Source: an uncultured Micrococcales bacterium (lineage in GTDB: Bacteria; Actinomycetota; Actinomycetes; Actinomycetales; Microbacteriaceae). From it: 64,000 nt of DNA. The notes beneath the pieces were generated by a model. That model did no database searches. It saw only the letters and a list, made by a program, of their open reading frames with translations, and was not told the DNA's origin. Location: positions 25,305 to 89,304 of the forward strand of contig CAIVWH010000018.1 of the NCBI GenBank assembly GCA_903909605.1, given 5' to 3'. Below, in pieces: positions 27,335 to 35,190 of the stretch; within the stretch, counting starts at the first letter, position 1, and every line of letters starts with the position of its first letter. The position numbers and the translations under genes were made by a program.

Positions 27335-28116
27335 GGTGCGACTGCATTCCAGTCGACCGTGATCTCACCGAGTCGCCAGCGCTTGGCGTCGTTCACCACG
27401 GGCCAACCAGCCGCTCGCAAGTCTTTGCACACTTCAACCCAACGCTGAACCGGCGAGAACACCCCGAGTGCAGAGTGGTTGCGCCATGCGGCATCTAAGG
27501 CGTTCAGGTAGTCGTGAATCTTTTCGCCTGTCACATTGCGGTGAATCAAAACCTTTGGCAGCCGCTCGGCCACCTTGCTCGGTTCGTCGAGCCCGAGCAG
27601 ACGAAGCGAAATCGTGAAACTAAGTGGTTGCTCTCGGTCGAGGGTTACCCAACTGCTAATTCGCCCAATTTCATCGCAGGTGCCCTCGACTACAACTCCA
27701 TCAATGCTCAATCGCGATTGCATCTTTGCCCAGGCGTCGGCGACTTGGCTCTCGTCGTATTGGCGAAGCACATTGAACGCGCGAATCAAATCTGCGGTCT
27801 CTGCAAATTCGCTCGGCAACGGCGTTTCGAAACCGCCGTGCATGAATCGCAGAGCATCACTCTCGTATGGCCTGCCGCGTTCAACGCGTTCACGATCAAT
27901 CTCGATGCCGACCACTCGCGCGCTTTGATTGCGCTCGCGAAGTCGAGCTAGCAATTCGAGGGCCGTGATTGGGCTGGCGCCGAAGCCGAGATCGACGGCA
28001 ATCATCCCGGGTTTAGATGCAATCGGCAGCGCGGCGATGTATCGATCGACCCGACGAAGTCGATTGGGATTGGTCGTGCCTCGGGTGATGTTGCCAAGGG
28101 GTTTGCGCATAGCCAC
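27325..28116 (-). CDS. Class I SAM-dependent methyltransferase-like protein
   Basis: A 263-residue protein with a methyltransferase motif I at VDLGFGASPIT and a following acidic loop VVGIEIDRERVE. RVVGIEIDRERVERGRP resembles post-I regions of class I enzymes. The conserved core is about residues 35-150; the remaining C-terminal half is specific to this group. No substrate can be named. Start could be GTG 28116 or ATG 28110. Divergent from the phosphoglycerate mutase gene by 16 bases. Confidence 0.7.
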   Translation of the reverse strand: MAMRKPLGNITRGTTNPNRLRRVDRYIAALPIASKPGMIAVDLGFGASPITALELLARLRERNQSARVVGIEIDRERVERGRPYESDALRFMHGGFETPLPSEFAETADLIRAFNVLRQYDESQVADAWAKMQSRLSIDGVVVEGTCDEIGRISSWVTLDREQPLSFTISLRLLGLDEPSKVAERLPKVLIHRNVTGEKIHDYLNALDAAWRNHSALGVFSPVQRWVEVCKDLRAAGWPVVNDAKRWRLGEITVDWNAVAPRR

Positions 28117-28132
28117 GGGCTAAAATTAGCTC

Positions 28133-28876
28133 ATGACTTACACCTTGATTTTGTTGCGCCACGGCAACAGCGTTTGGAACCAAGAAAACCTCTTCACCGG
28201 CTGGGTTGATGTCGACCTGAGCGACCAGGGGCGAGCCGAGGCCAAGCGTGCCGGAGAGTTGCTGGCGGAGTCGGGGCTAAAGCCAGACCTGCTCTACACC
28301 TCGCGCCTTAAGCGCGCCATCAACACGGCTCACATCGCCCTAAATGCCGCCGACCGCAGCTGGATCGACGTGAAGCGCGACTGGCGCCTAAACGAGCGTC
28401 ACTACGGCGCTTTGCAGGGCAAAGACAAGGCTCAGACCCTGGCCGAGTATGGCGCCGAGCAGTTCCAGATTTGGCGCCGCTCATACGACGTGCCGCCGCC
28501 ACCAATCGACGACAACGACCAGTACTCGCAGGCTCACGATGAGCGCTATGCCGACCTCGCCGAGATTCCAAAAACCGAATGCCTCAAGGATGTGCTCGAG
28601 CGCATGCTGCCATTCTGGATGAGCGACATCCAGCCTGACCTCAAAGCCGGCAAGACAGTGCTGGTCACCGCTCACGGCAACTCGCTGCGCGCGCTGGTCA
28701 AACACCTCGATGGAATCTCAGATGACGATATTGCCGAGCTCAACATTCCAACCGGAATTCCGCTGGTCTACAAGCTCGACGAGAATTTCAAGCCTTTGGT
28801 CAAAGGTGGCGAATACCTCGACCCAGAGGCAGCCGCAGCCGGAGCCGCAGCTGTGGCCAACCAGGGCAAGAAGTAA
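28133..28876 (+). CDS. gpmA: 2,3-bisphosphoglycerate-dependent phosphoglycerate mutase
   Basis: Interconverts 2- and 3-phosphoglycerate in glycolysis. The phosphohistidine motif [10 protein letters not shown] is at residues 6-15. [34 protein letters not shown] and [15 protein letters not shown] (second catalytic histidine) follow in the correct order. The 247-residue length is normal. The Ala-rich C-terminus ([15 protein letters not shown]) is typical of actinobacterial forms. Mycobacterial gpm1 also lies next to senX3-regX3. Confidence 0.96.
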   Translation: MTYTLILLRHGNSVWNQENLFTGWVDVDLSDQGRAEAKRAGELLAESGLKPDLLYTSRLKRAINTAHIALNAADRSWIDVKRDWRLNERHYGALQGKDKAQTLAEYGAEQFQIWRRSYDVPPPPIDDNDQYSQAHDERYADLAEIPKTECLKDVLERMLPFWMSDIQPDLKAGKTVLVTAHGNSLRALVKHLDGISDDDIAELNIPTGIPLVYKLDENFKPLVKGGEYLDPEAAAAGAAAVANQGKK

Positions 28877-28897
28877 AACTCAGCTTCAAAAAGAAAT

Positions 28898-28920
28898 ACC
28901 TCCCAGTTCGGGAGGTCTTT
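28898..28920. terminator. Hairpin between gpmA and phoU
   Basis: ACCTCC/GGAGGT stem with loop CAGTTCG, followed by CTTTCTG on the plus strand. Placed between convergent genes; the A-rich flank on the left could also make it work for phoU. Confidence 0.7.
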
Positions 28921-28957
28921 CTGTTTGTGAAGTCTCTTTGCTAAAACAAAAGCGAAA

Positions 28958-29638
28958 CTACTCTTGCTCGTTCCACTCTCCGGTGGTGAGGTAAGAAACC
29001 TTGGCGCTGATGTCGACAACGTGATCTGCAAAACGCTCGTGGTAGCGCGACGCCAAAGTCACGTCAACGGTAAACATCGCGTTTTCGTTCCAGTCGTCTG
29101 AAAGCACCACGTCGAAAACGTGACGGTGCAATTCATCGACGCGGGCATCCTCGGCCTGAATTTCGCGAGCGAAATCGACATCGGTGTTGCGAAGCAACTG
29201 CACACACTTTCGACCTAGCTCAACATCGAGCGAACCCATCTCGACGAAGGTCGAGTGAAGCGCCGCAGGGATGGCCGAACCTGGAAAGCGGTAGCGCGCA
29301 ATGGCGGCGATGTGGCCCGAAAGGGCACCCATGCGCTCGAGCGATGCCGAAATGCGAAGTGCCGAAACCAGGATGCGCAGATCGCGTGCAACCGGCGACT
29401 GCTTGGCGAGAATGCGAATGACAAGTTCGTCGAGGGCGAGCGCCTTGTTGCCGGTTTGATCTGCGATGGCGATTGCCTCATCGGCAAGCTGCACGTTCGA
29501 TTCAGTGAATGCCTTCGTGGCCTTCTCCATGATTCGCACGGTGTCTTCGGCCATCTCGACCAGTCGAACCTGAACCTCTTGGAGTTGGGTCTGGAAAACT
29601 TCGCGCATGCGGTGGCCCCTGTCTGGTTGCTCTGCCAT
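28958..29638 (-). CDS. phoU: Phosphate signalling complex protein PhoU
   Basis: Two PhoU repeats of helices in 226 residues. Conserved patterns are RDLRILVSALRISASLERMGAL and HIAAIARYRF, including the E/D-rich metal-binding segments. PhoU links phosphate transporters to the SenX3/PhoR-type kinase and represses signalling when phosphate is plentiful. The start is ATG 29638 behind GGGAGGG; the tracked ORF is 11 codons longer and would run into the Pho-box-like repeat. No pst genes are visible in this window. Confidence 0.95.
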   Translation of the reverse strand: MAEQPDRGHRMREVFQTQLQEVQVRLVEMAEDTVRIMEKATKAFTESNVQLADEAIAIADQTGNKALALDELVIRILAKQSPVARDLRILVSALRISASLERMGALSGHIAAIARYRFPGSAIPAALHSTFVEMGSLDVELGRKCVQLLRNTDVDFAREIQAEDARVDELHRHVFDVVLSDDWNENAMFTVDVTLASRYHERFADHVVDISAKVSYLTTGEWNEQE

Positions 29639-29655
29639 TGACCCTCCCAGCACTA

Positions 29656-29684
29656 GGTAAACATTTGCCAAACAGCCATCGAAC
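29656..29684 (-). promoter_or_regulatory. Pho-box-like repeat in the phoU promoter
   Basis: Read on the minus strand, three units spaced exactly 11 bases: GTTCGAT-GGCT, GTTTGGC-AAAT, GTTTACC. The plus-strand cores are GGTAAAC at 29656, GCCAAAC at 29667 and ATCGAAC at 29678. The pattern matches the PhoP box (GTTCACC repeated every 11 bases). It sits 18 bases upstream of the phoU start, beside the divergent senX3-like gene. A further GTTTACC (29723) lies nearer that gene but without 11-base phasing. Confidence 0.58.
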
Positions 29685-29755
29685 TTTGCCGTAATTCGGC
29701 TTATTTACTGACCTACAGGAGAGTTTACCTAGTTAACCAGCCTTAGTCTTGAGGC

Positions 29756-30775
29756 ATGGACCAGCAGGCTCGCTTAGATGTCGCAGCAGAGGTCTTGCAC
29801 GCGCTGGGTCGGCCAGCCGTCATCCTGGATTCAATCAACGTCATGGTTCGCGCCACCGACGAAGCCGTGCCCTTTGGCCTGATGCAGGACCGCCCGCTCA
29901 TCGAGCTCGAGCTGTTGAACCTGGTCGACTGGGCTCGCAAGGCTGGCAAGACCGAGACCTTTGAAGGCGCTGTGAACCTTGGCGGTCGAGCCGCCAAGAC
30001 CTGGGTGTTGGCAACCGCCGCGCCAATCGGTCAGGGCCTGATCGCACTGAGCATCGAAGATCGCACCGAGGCCCGTCGCCTTGACGAAACTCGCCGCGAC
30101 TTCGTTGCCAACATCTCGCACGAACTGAAAACCCCGATTGGTGCAATCAGTTTGCTTGCCGAAACTCTTCAGGGCGCAACCGACGATACGGATGCAGTTA
30201 CCAAGTTCGCCGGCAGCCTGCAGCGAGAGGCCACTCGGCTCAGTCAAATCGTTCAAGACATAATCGAACTATCCCGATTGCAGTCGGCCTCGATCGTTGA
30301 TCACAATGACGAAGTCGACATCAGCGACGTCATCCAAGAATCAATCGAGCGCACTCGCGTGCTCGCCGAAGTTAAGCGCACCCGTGTGTTTGCAAATCTC
30401 GAACCGGGATGCGCTCTCGGCAATCGCGAGCAGCTGATCACCGCGGTCACCAACCTGATCGAGAACGCAATCAACTACTCCGATGCAAATTCGCAGGTTG
30501 GCGTTGCGGTCGTTCACCGCAGCGACTTCATCGACATCGTGGTTACAGACAGCGGAGTGGGAATCGCACTCGAAGACCAGGCCCGAATTTTCGAGCGTTT
30601 CTATCGAGCCGACCCATCGCGCTCGCGTGACACGGGCGGCACCGGCCTCGGCCTGGCAATCGTCAAGCACATCGCCCAGAATCACCGCGGCGACATCGCC
30701 GTATTTTCGAAACCCGGACTCGGCTCGACCTTCACCCTCACGCTTCCCGAGTGCGGCAGGAGCCACAGCGAATGA
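29756..30775 (+). CDS. senX3: SenX3/PhoR-type sensor histidine kinase, without membrane segments
   Basis: Phosphate-responsive kinase of the two-gene pair with regX3. A PAS-like N-terminal region (1-105) is followed by HisKA with FVANISHELKTPIGAIS (His 122) and HATPase_c with NLIENAIN (233-240), DSGVGI (265-270) and GGTGLGL (294-300). All catalytic boxes are intact. Mycobacterial SenX3 begins with membrane helices; none is present here. A stop codon (TGA) lies in frame just 6 bases upstream of the ATG, so a hidden N-terminal part is unlikely. Its last 4 bases overlap the regulator gene (ATGA). Confidence 0.9.
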   Translation: MDQQARLDVAAEVLHALGRPAVILDSINVMVRATDEAVPFGLMQDRPLIELELLNLVDWARKAGKTETFEGAVNLGGRAAKTWVLATAAPIGQGLIALSIEDRTEARRLDETRRDFVANISHELKTPIGAISLLAETLQGATDDTDAVTKFAGSLQREATRLSQIVQDIIELSRLQSASIVDHNDEVDISDVIQESIERTRVLAEVKRTRVFANLEPGCALGNREQLITAVTNLIENAINYSDANSQVGVAVVHRSDFIDIVVTDSGVGIALEDQARIFERFYRADPSRSRDTGGTGLGLAIVKHIAQNHRGDIAVFSKPGLGSTFTLTLPECGRSHSE

Positions 30776-31452
30776 CCAAGATTCTTGTAGTCGAAGACGA
30801 GCAGGGCCTGCGCGAACCGCTGGTTTACCTTCTGAAAAAGGAGGGCTACGAGGTCTTCGAGGCGGCCGACGGTGATGCGGCCATCCATGAATTTAAGGCA
30901 AAGAAGCCAGACCTGATCTTGCTCGACCTGATGTTGCCAAAGCGCAGCGGCAACGAGGTTTGCCAGATCATTCGCCAAACCTCGAATGTTCGAATCATCA
31001 TGGTCACGGCTAAAGACAGCCCAATCGACAAGGTGGTTGGTCTCGAAATTGGCGCGGATGACTACATCACCAAGCCCTATGAGACCCCGGAGTTGTTTGC
31101 TCGCATCAAGGCGGTGCTGCGCCGAGGCGTCGACCCGCTGGTCGAGGTTGAGTCAGTGCTCGAGGCTGGCGGAGTGCGGATGGACGTCGAGCGGCATGAA
31201 GTAGAGGTCAACGGCCAGAAGGTGCAGATGCCACTGAAGGAGTTCGAGTTGCTCGAGCTGCTTCTCGAAAATGTGAATCGCGTTCTTACTCGCGGTCAGA
31301 TCATCGACCGGGTTTGGGGCAGCGACTACTTCGGCGACACCAAAACCTTGGATGTGCACGTCAAGCGCATCCGTTCAAAGATTGAAGAAGACCCGTCGAG
31401 GCCGAAGCATCTGGTTACGGTTCGTGGCTTGGGCTACAAGTTCGAAGCCTGA
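30772..31452 (+). CDS. regX3: RegX3/PhoP-type response regulator
   Basis: OmpR-family transcription factor of 226 residues. The receiver has the acidic pair VVEDE, phosphorylation site Asp 52 (LILLDLMLP) and conserved KPYETPELFAR. The winged-helix part includes VNRVLTRGQIIDRVWGSDYF and TVRGLGYKFEA. Started at the ATG overlapping the kinase stop; the tracked start is seven codons too early. Probably binds the two Pho-box-like sites described here. Confidence 0.94.
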   Translation: MTKILVVEDEQGLREPLVYLLKKEGYEVFEAADGDAAIHEFKAKKPDLILLDLMLPKRSGNEVCQIIRQTSNVRIIMVTAKDSPIDKVVGLEIGADDYITKPYETPELFARIKAVLRRGVDPLVEVESVLEAGGVRMDVERHEVEVNGQKVQMPLKEFELLELLLENVNRVLTRGQIIDRVWGSDYFGDTKTLDVHVKRIRSKIEEDPSRPKHLVTVRGLGYKFEA

Positions 31453-31491
31453 TTAGCCTCGAAGCGTACTTAACCTAGAAGCCTGAACTGG

Positions 31492-31989
31492 CTAGTTCTT
31501 AGGTTTGGCCGCAGGGGTTGGGTTAGAAGGAATCAAGCCCGCGTATTCGGTGAAGGTGCCGTCGAGAACCGGCACGTTTACATCCTTGCTATCGCCAGCG
31601 CCGTCGGCAACGGTCAGCTTGATGAGCGTGCCCGGAGCTGAGGTGACGCCGAGGTCGAGAGCCGCTGCGCCGTTGTAACCGAAGTCAAGTTTGCCCGCTG
31701 CTGGAACCTTCACGCTCGAGCTGACGGTGCCGGTAGAGATGGTCAAGTTTGTCTCTTGTGAACCCTGGTTGATCACAGAGCCGATGAGCGCACCGGTTCC
31801 GCTTGCGTTGACCAGGTAGACAAAGTTACGAGCCGATACGAGTGAGGGCATCATGCCGAGATCAACGTTCACACCGTCGCCAGGCTGGTAGGCATTCTGG
31901 GTGGCGACCGGGGTCATGAATGTGCATCCTGCGGTTCCGAATGCGACCGATGCGGCCACTGCCACTGCGGCAAGCTTGCGAACTAGCAT
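31492..31989 (-). CDS. LpqE-like lipoprotein
   Basis: A 165-residue secreted lipoprotein with a signal peptide and lipobox FGTAGC. The mature part is a beta-rich domain without obvious enzyme motifs, ending in a Pro/Lys/Asn-rich tail. Mycobacterial LpqE is the gene next to carD, divergent in the same way, and this is why I suggest that name. The function of LpqE is not certain. It is divergent from carD with 104 bases between starts. Confidence 0.68.
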   Translation of the reverse strand: MLVRKLAAVAVAASVAFGTAGCTFMTPVATQNAYQPGDGVNVDLGMMPSLVSARNFVYLVNASGTGALIGSVINQGSQETNLTISTGTVSSSVKVPAAGKLDFGYNGAAALDLGVTSAPGTLIKLTVADGAGDSKDVNVPVLDGTFTEYAGLIPSNPTPAAKPKN

Positions 31990-32093
31990 TTGTTCCTCTC
32001 GAGGGTGTTACCAGAGGCCATTTTACCCACTGATTCCCTTGGATTCAGGCCTGTGCCGTGGTAATCTGGGGGTTTCCGGGAGGAATTCTCACC

Positions 32094-32585
32094 ATGAATC
32101 TTGCAGTTGGCGAAATCATCGTCTACCCGCACCACGGCGCCGCCAAAATCGTAAAAATCGAGAAGCGCGAGTTCCTTGGCGTGAAGGAGCAGCACCTGCA
32201 GCTTCACGTCACCCAGGGCGATCTGACCATCTGGTTGCCATTCTCGAAAATCGAGAGTGTGGGCATCCGTGAAGTAATCGATGCAAAGGGCCTGAAAAAG
32301 GTCGTCACGATTCTGCAAGAAGAGTTCGTCGACGAGCCAACCAACTGGTCACGTCGCTACAAGGCAAACCTCGAGAAGGTTCAGTCTGGCGATGTCTACA
32401 AGATTTCCGAGGTCGTGCGCGACCTGTGGCGCCGCGAGCTAGACAAGGTGCTTTCGGCAGGCGAGAAGCGCATGCTGGCCAAGGCCCGCCAGTTCCTGGT
32501 CGACGAGATCGCCCTCTCGAAGAAGACCGACGCCGAGAAGGCCAACGCTTACCTCGACACTCAGCTGGCCGGCAAGAAGAAGTAA
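32094..32585 (+). CDS. carD: CarD family RNA polymerase-binding transcription regulator
   Basis: Stabilises open promoter complexes by binding RNA polymerase beta and upstream DNA. A Tudor-like N-terminal domain (LAVGEIIVYPHHGAAKIVKIE) is followed by a helical C-terminal domain containing NWSRRYKANLEKVQSGDVYKISEVVRDLWRRE; W is at the usual DNA-wedge position. Length 163 is normal. Start ATG 32094 with AGGA upstream. It leads a carD-ispDF-cysS-rlmB operon of the standard actinobacterial order. Confidence 0.95.
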   Translation: MNLAVGEIIVYPHHGAAKIVKIEKREFLGVKEQHLQLHVTQGDLTIWLPFSKIESVGIREVIDAKGLKKVVTILQEEFVDEPTNWSRRYKANLEKVQSGDVYKISEVVRDLWRRELDKVLSAGEKRMLAKARQFLVDEIALSKKTDAEKANAYLDTQLAGKKK

Positions 32586-32587
32586 CC

Positions 32588-33772
32588 ATGACCGCCCGCG
32601 ATCTTGCGGTGATCGTTGTCGCCGCCGGTCGCGGTGAGCGATTGGGCGCAAATACTCCCAAGGCTTTCGTCGAAATTCTCGGCCGCAGCATTCTCGAACA
32701 CTCTTTGTCGGTGCTTTCAAACTTGGATGCTCTCGCCCAGGTAATCGTCGCCGCTCCAGCCACTCACCGCGAAGCTTCTCTCGACATCGCAGACTCTGTT
32801 TTGGGTCAGGCCGGAATCCGCATCGACGTGGTGGTCGGCGGTGAAACTCGTCAGCAGTCGATTGCCAACGCGCTCGCGGTTGTCGATTCGGCAGCCGATT
32901 TAGTTTTGGTTCACGACGCAGCCCGTGCGTTTGCCAGCCAGAGTCTTTTCGCACGAGTTGCAAGTGCCGTTCGCGAAACTCGCACCGCGTGCATCCCGGC
33001 GTTGGCAATCGCAGACACCATCAAGCGCGTCGAAGGTGAGAACGTGCTTGAAACCGTCGACCGCTCGACATTGCGAGCGGCGCAGACCCCGCAAGGGTTC
33101 GTTGCGAGCGAATTGATTGCCGCGTATCGCGTGGCCGGCGCAGACTTCACCGATGACGCAGCGCTCATGCAATCGCTCGGGCACCGAGTCTTGTTTGTCG
33201 AGGGCGAGGCCGCTGCCGAAAAGATCACCGTTGCGTCCGACCTGGTTCGAGCAGTTGCTCGACTGAGCTCGGGCGGGGCTGAAACCCGCACCGGCATTGG
33301 GGTAGACGTGCATCGTTTCTCGGCAGATCCTGCCAAGCCGCTCTACCTTGGAACCATCGAATGGCCCGGTGTGCCTGGCCTCGACGGTCACAGCGATGGC
33401 GACGCCGTCTCACACGCCATCGTCGATGCGCTACTTTCTGCGGCGGGCCTCGGCGACATCGGCAGCAACTTCGGCGTCGACCGCCCAGAGTTTGCCGGTG
33501 CAAATGGCGCGGTGTTCATCCAATCCACCATCGCCCTGCTCTCTAAGGTGGGTTACCGCCCCGTCAACGTTTCCGTCGAACTCGTCGGCAATCGCCCAAA
33601 GGTTTCGACTCAGCGCGAAGCCACCGAACGCGCACTCACCGCGTTGGTAGGCGCACCGGTTTCATTCGGCGCAACCACCACCGACGGGTTGGGATTCCTC
33701 GGCAACGACGAGGGAGTTGCGGCAATGGCATCCGCGTTGATTATTAAGACCGAAGCTAGGCTGACCTCGTGA
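32588..33772 (+). CDS. ispDF: Bifunctional IspD/IspF isoprenoid enzyme
   Basis: Two steps of the MEP isoprenoid pathway in one 394-residue chain. Residues 1-225 are IspD (2-C-methyl-D-erythritol 4-phosphate cytidylyltransferase): VVAAGRGERLGANTPKAF and VLVHDAARAF. Residues 236-394 are IspF (MECDP synthase): GIGVDVHRF, GLDGHSDGDAVSHAIVDALL and GLGDIGSNF carry the metal and active-site residues. It starts 2 bases after carD; the longer tracked ORF runs through carD and is rejected. Overlaps cysS by 4 bases (GTGA). Confidence 0.95.
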   Translation: MTARDLAVIVVAAGRGERLGANTPKAFVEILGRSILEHSLSVLSNLDALAQVIVAAPATHREASLDIADSVLGQAGIRIDVVVGGETRQQSIANALAVVDSAADLVLVHDAARAFASQSLFARVASAVRETRTACIPALAIADTIKRVEGENVLETVDRSTLRAAQTPQGFVASELIAAYRVAGADFTDDAALMQSLGHRVLFVEGEAAAEKITVASDLVRAVARLSSGGAETRTGIGVDVHRFSADPAKPLYLGTIEWPGVPGLDGHSDGDAVSHAIVDALLSAAGLGDIGSNFGVDRPEFAGANGAVFIQSTIALLSKVGYRPVNVSVELVGNRPKVSTQREATERALTALVGAPVSFGATTTDGLGFLGNDEGVAAMASALIIKTEARLTS

Positions 33773-35190
33773 CCGCGCAGATGAGCCTGAGTCTTTACGA
33801 CTCGAAGCGTCAGCAAAAAGTTGCGTTCAACCCAATCGCCTCGGGCAAGGTTGGCATTTACGTTTGCGGCCCGACCGTGCAGAGCGAACCACACGCTGGC
33901 CACCTTCGCAGCGCTCTGGTCTACGACTTTTTTAGCAACTGGATGAGAGCCCTCGGCTACGACGTGACGCTGGTTCGCAACGTCACCGACATCGACGACA
34001 AGATTCTCGACAACGCTGCTGCGCAAGGCACCCAGTGGCAGTCGCTCGCTAAGTCGATGCACGCATCCTTCAATGAGGCATACGCCAAGATCGGTATCGC
34101 GGCCCCGAGCATCGAGCCGCTTGCCACCGAGCACATCGACGGCATGCAGCGCATCATCTCGTTGCTGATCGAGCGCGGACACGCCTATCAGGCCACCGAT
34201 GGCTCGGCGAATGTCTACTTTGATTCGGCCAGCTGGCCTGCCTATGGCGAGCTCACCAATCAAAAACTTGCCGACATGGATGGCGAAGATGCGATGATCG
34301 GCAAAAAGGCGGCCCACGACTTTGCGCTCTGGAAAGCGCACAAGCCAGTGGAGCCTGAGAGCGCTGCGTGGCAGTCTCCGTGGGGGCTTGGTCGCCCAGG
34401 CTGGCACATCGAGTGCAGCGCGATGTCGACTGAGGCGCTTGGCTCACACTTCGACATTCATGGTGGCGGAATCGACCTGAGATTCCCACATCACGAGAAT
34501 GAACTTGCTCAGTCGCGTGCAGCTGGATTCGAATATGCCAACCACTGGGTGCACAACGGCCTGGTGAACGCTAACGGCACCAAGATGTCGAAGTCGCTTG
34601 GCAACTTTGTCTCGGCAGCCGACCTGTTTGCTCAAGACCCCCGTGGTCTTGCGGTGCGATACTACTTGCTCACCGCGCATTACCGCGCCAACCTCGAGTA
34701 CCACGACGGCATTCTGGCCGAGGCTCGCGCCAACATCGATCGAATCGAAACCTTCCTTCGACGTTGCAGCGAATTCTTTAGCGCAACCATTGACGAGTCA
34801 GCAACCTTGCCTGCGCACATGCACTGGTTGGGCGACGACTTTGTTGCCGCGATGAACGACGATCTGAACGTACCAGCCGCACTAGCCGTGCTGCACGAGA
34901 GCATTCGCGAAGGCAATGCGGCAATCGACCGAGAAGACCTTGGCAACATCGAGCAGTCGATGGTTCGAGTAGTTTCCATCTTGAACATTTTGAACATCAA
35001 CCCGATGGCTACGCACTGGCGCAAACGCGTTTCAGTCGATGCCGCCAAGGTTGAGCAACTAATCGCACAGCGCAACGAAGCGCGTGCACGAAAAGACTTC
35101 GCGGCGGCAGACGCCATCCGTGATGAATTGACCAGGATGGGCGTCACAATTGAAGACGCCGCCGACAAAACGCATTGGAGTGCTGACTAA
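33769..35190 (+). CDS. cysS: Cysteine-tRNA ligase
   Basis: Class I aminoacyl-tRNA synthetase charging tRNA-Cys. The HIGH-type motif is HAGH at 42-45 and the KMSKS loop is at 272-276. Zinc-binding positions appear as YVCGPT, WHIECSAMS and HHENE. The DALR and C-terminal helical regions follow normally. Length 473 is typical. A GTG start overlaps ispDF; an ATG four codons later is an alternative. Its stop overlaps the rlmB start (TAATG). Confidence 0.96.
   Translation: MTAQMSLSLYDSKRQQKVAFNPIASGKVGIYVCGPTVQSEPHAGHLRSALVYDFFSNWMRALGYDVTLVRNVTDIDDKILDNAAAQGTQWQSLAKSMHASFNEAYAKIGIAAPSIEPLATEHIDGMQRIISLLIERGHAYQATDGSANVYFDSASWPAYGELTNQKLADMDGEDAMIGKKAAHDFALWKAHKPVEPESAAWQSPWGLGRPGWHIECSAMSTEALGSHFDIHGGGIDLRFPHHENELAQSRAAGFEYANHWVHNGLVNANGTKMSKSLGNFVSAADLFAQDPRGLAVRYYLLTAHYRANLEYHDGILAEARANIDRIETFLRRCSEFFSATIDESATLPAHMHWLGDDFVAAMNDDLNVPAALAVLHESIREGNAAIDREDLGNIEQSMVRVVSILNILNINPMATHWRKRVSVDAAKVEQLIAQRNEARARKDFAAADAIRDELTRMGVTIEDAADKTHWSAD

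Noticed and set aside
32426-32587. N-terminal part of the 448-residue ORF before IspDF
   Set aside because: It is carD read in another frame; ispDF starts at ATG 32588.
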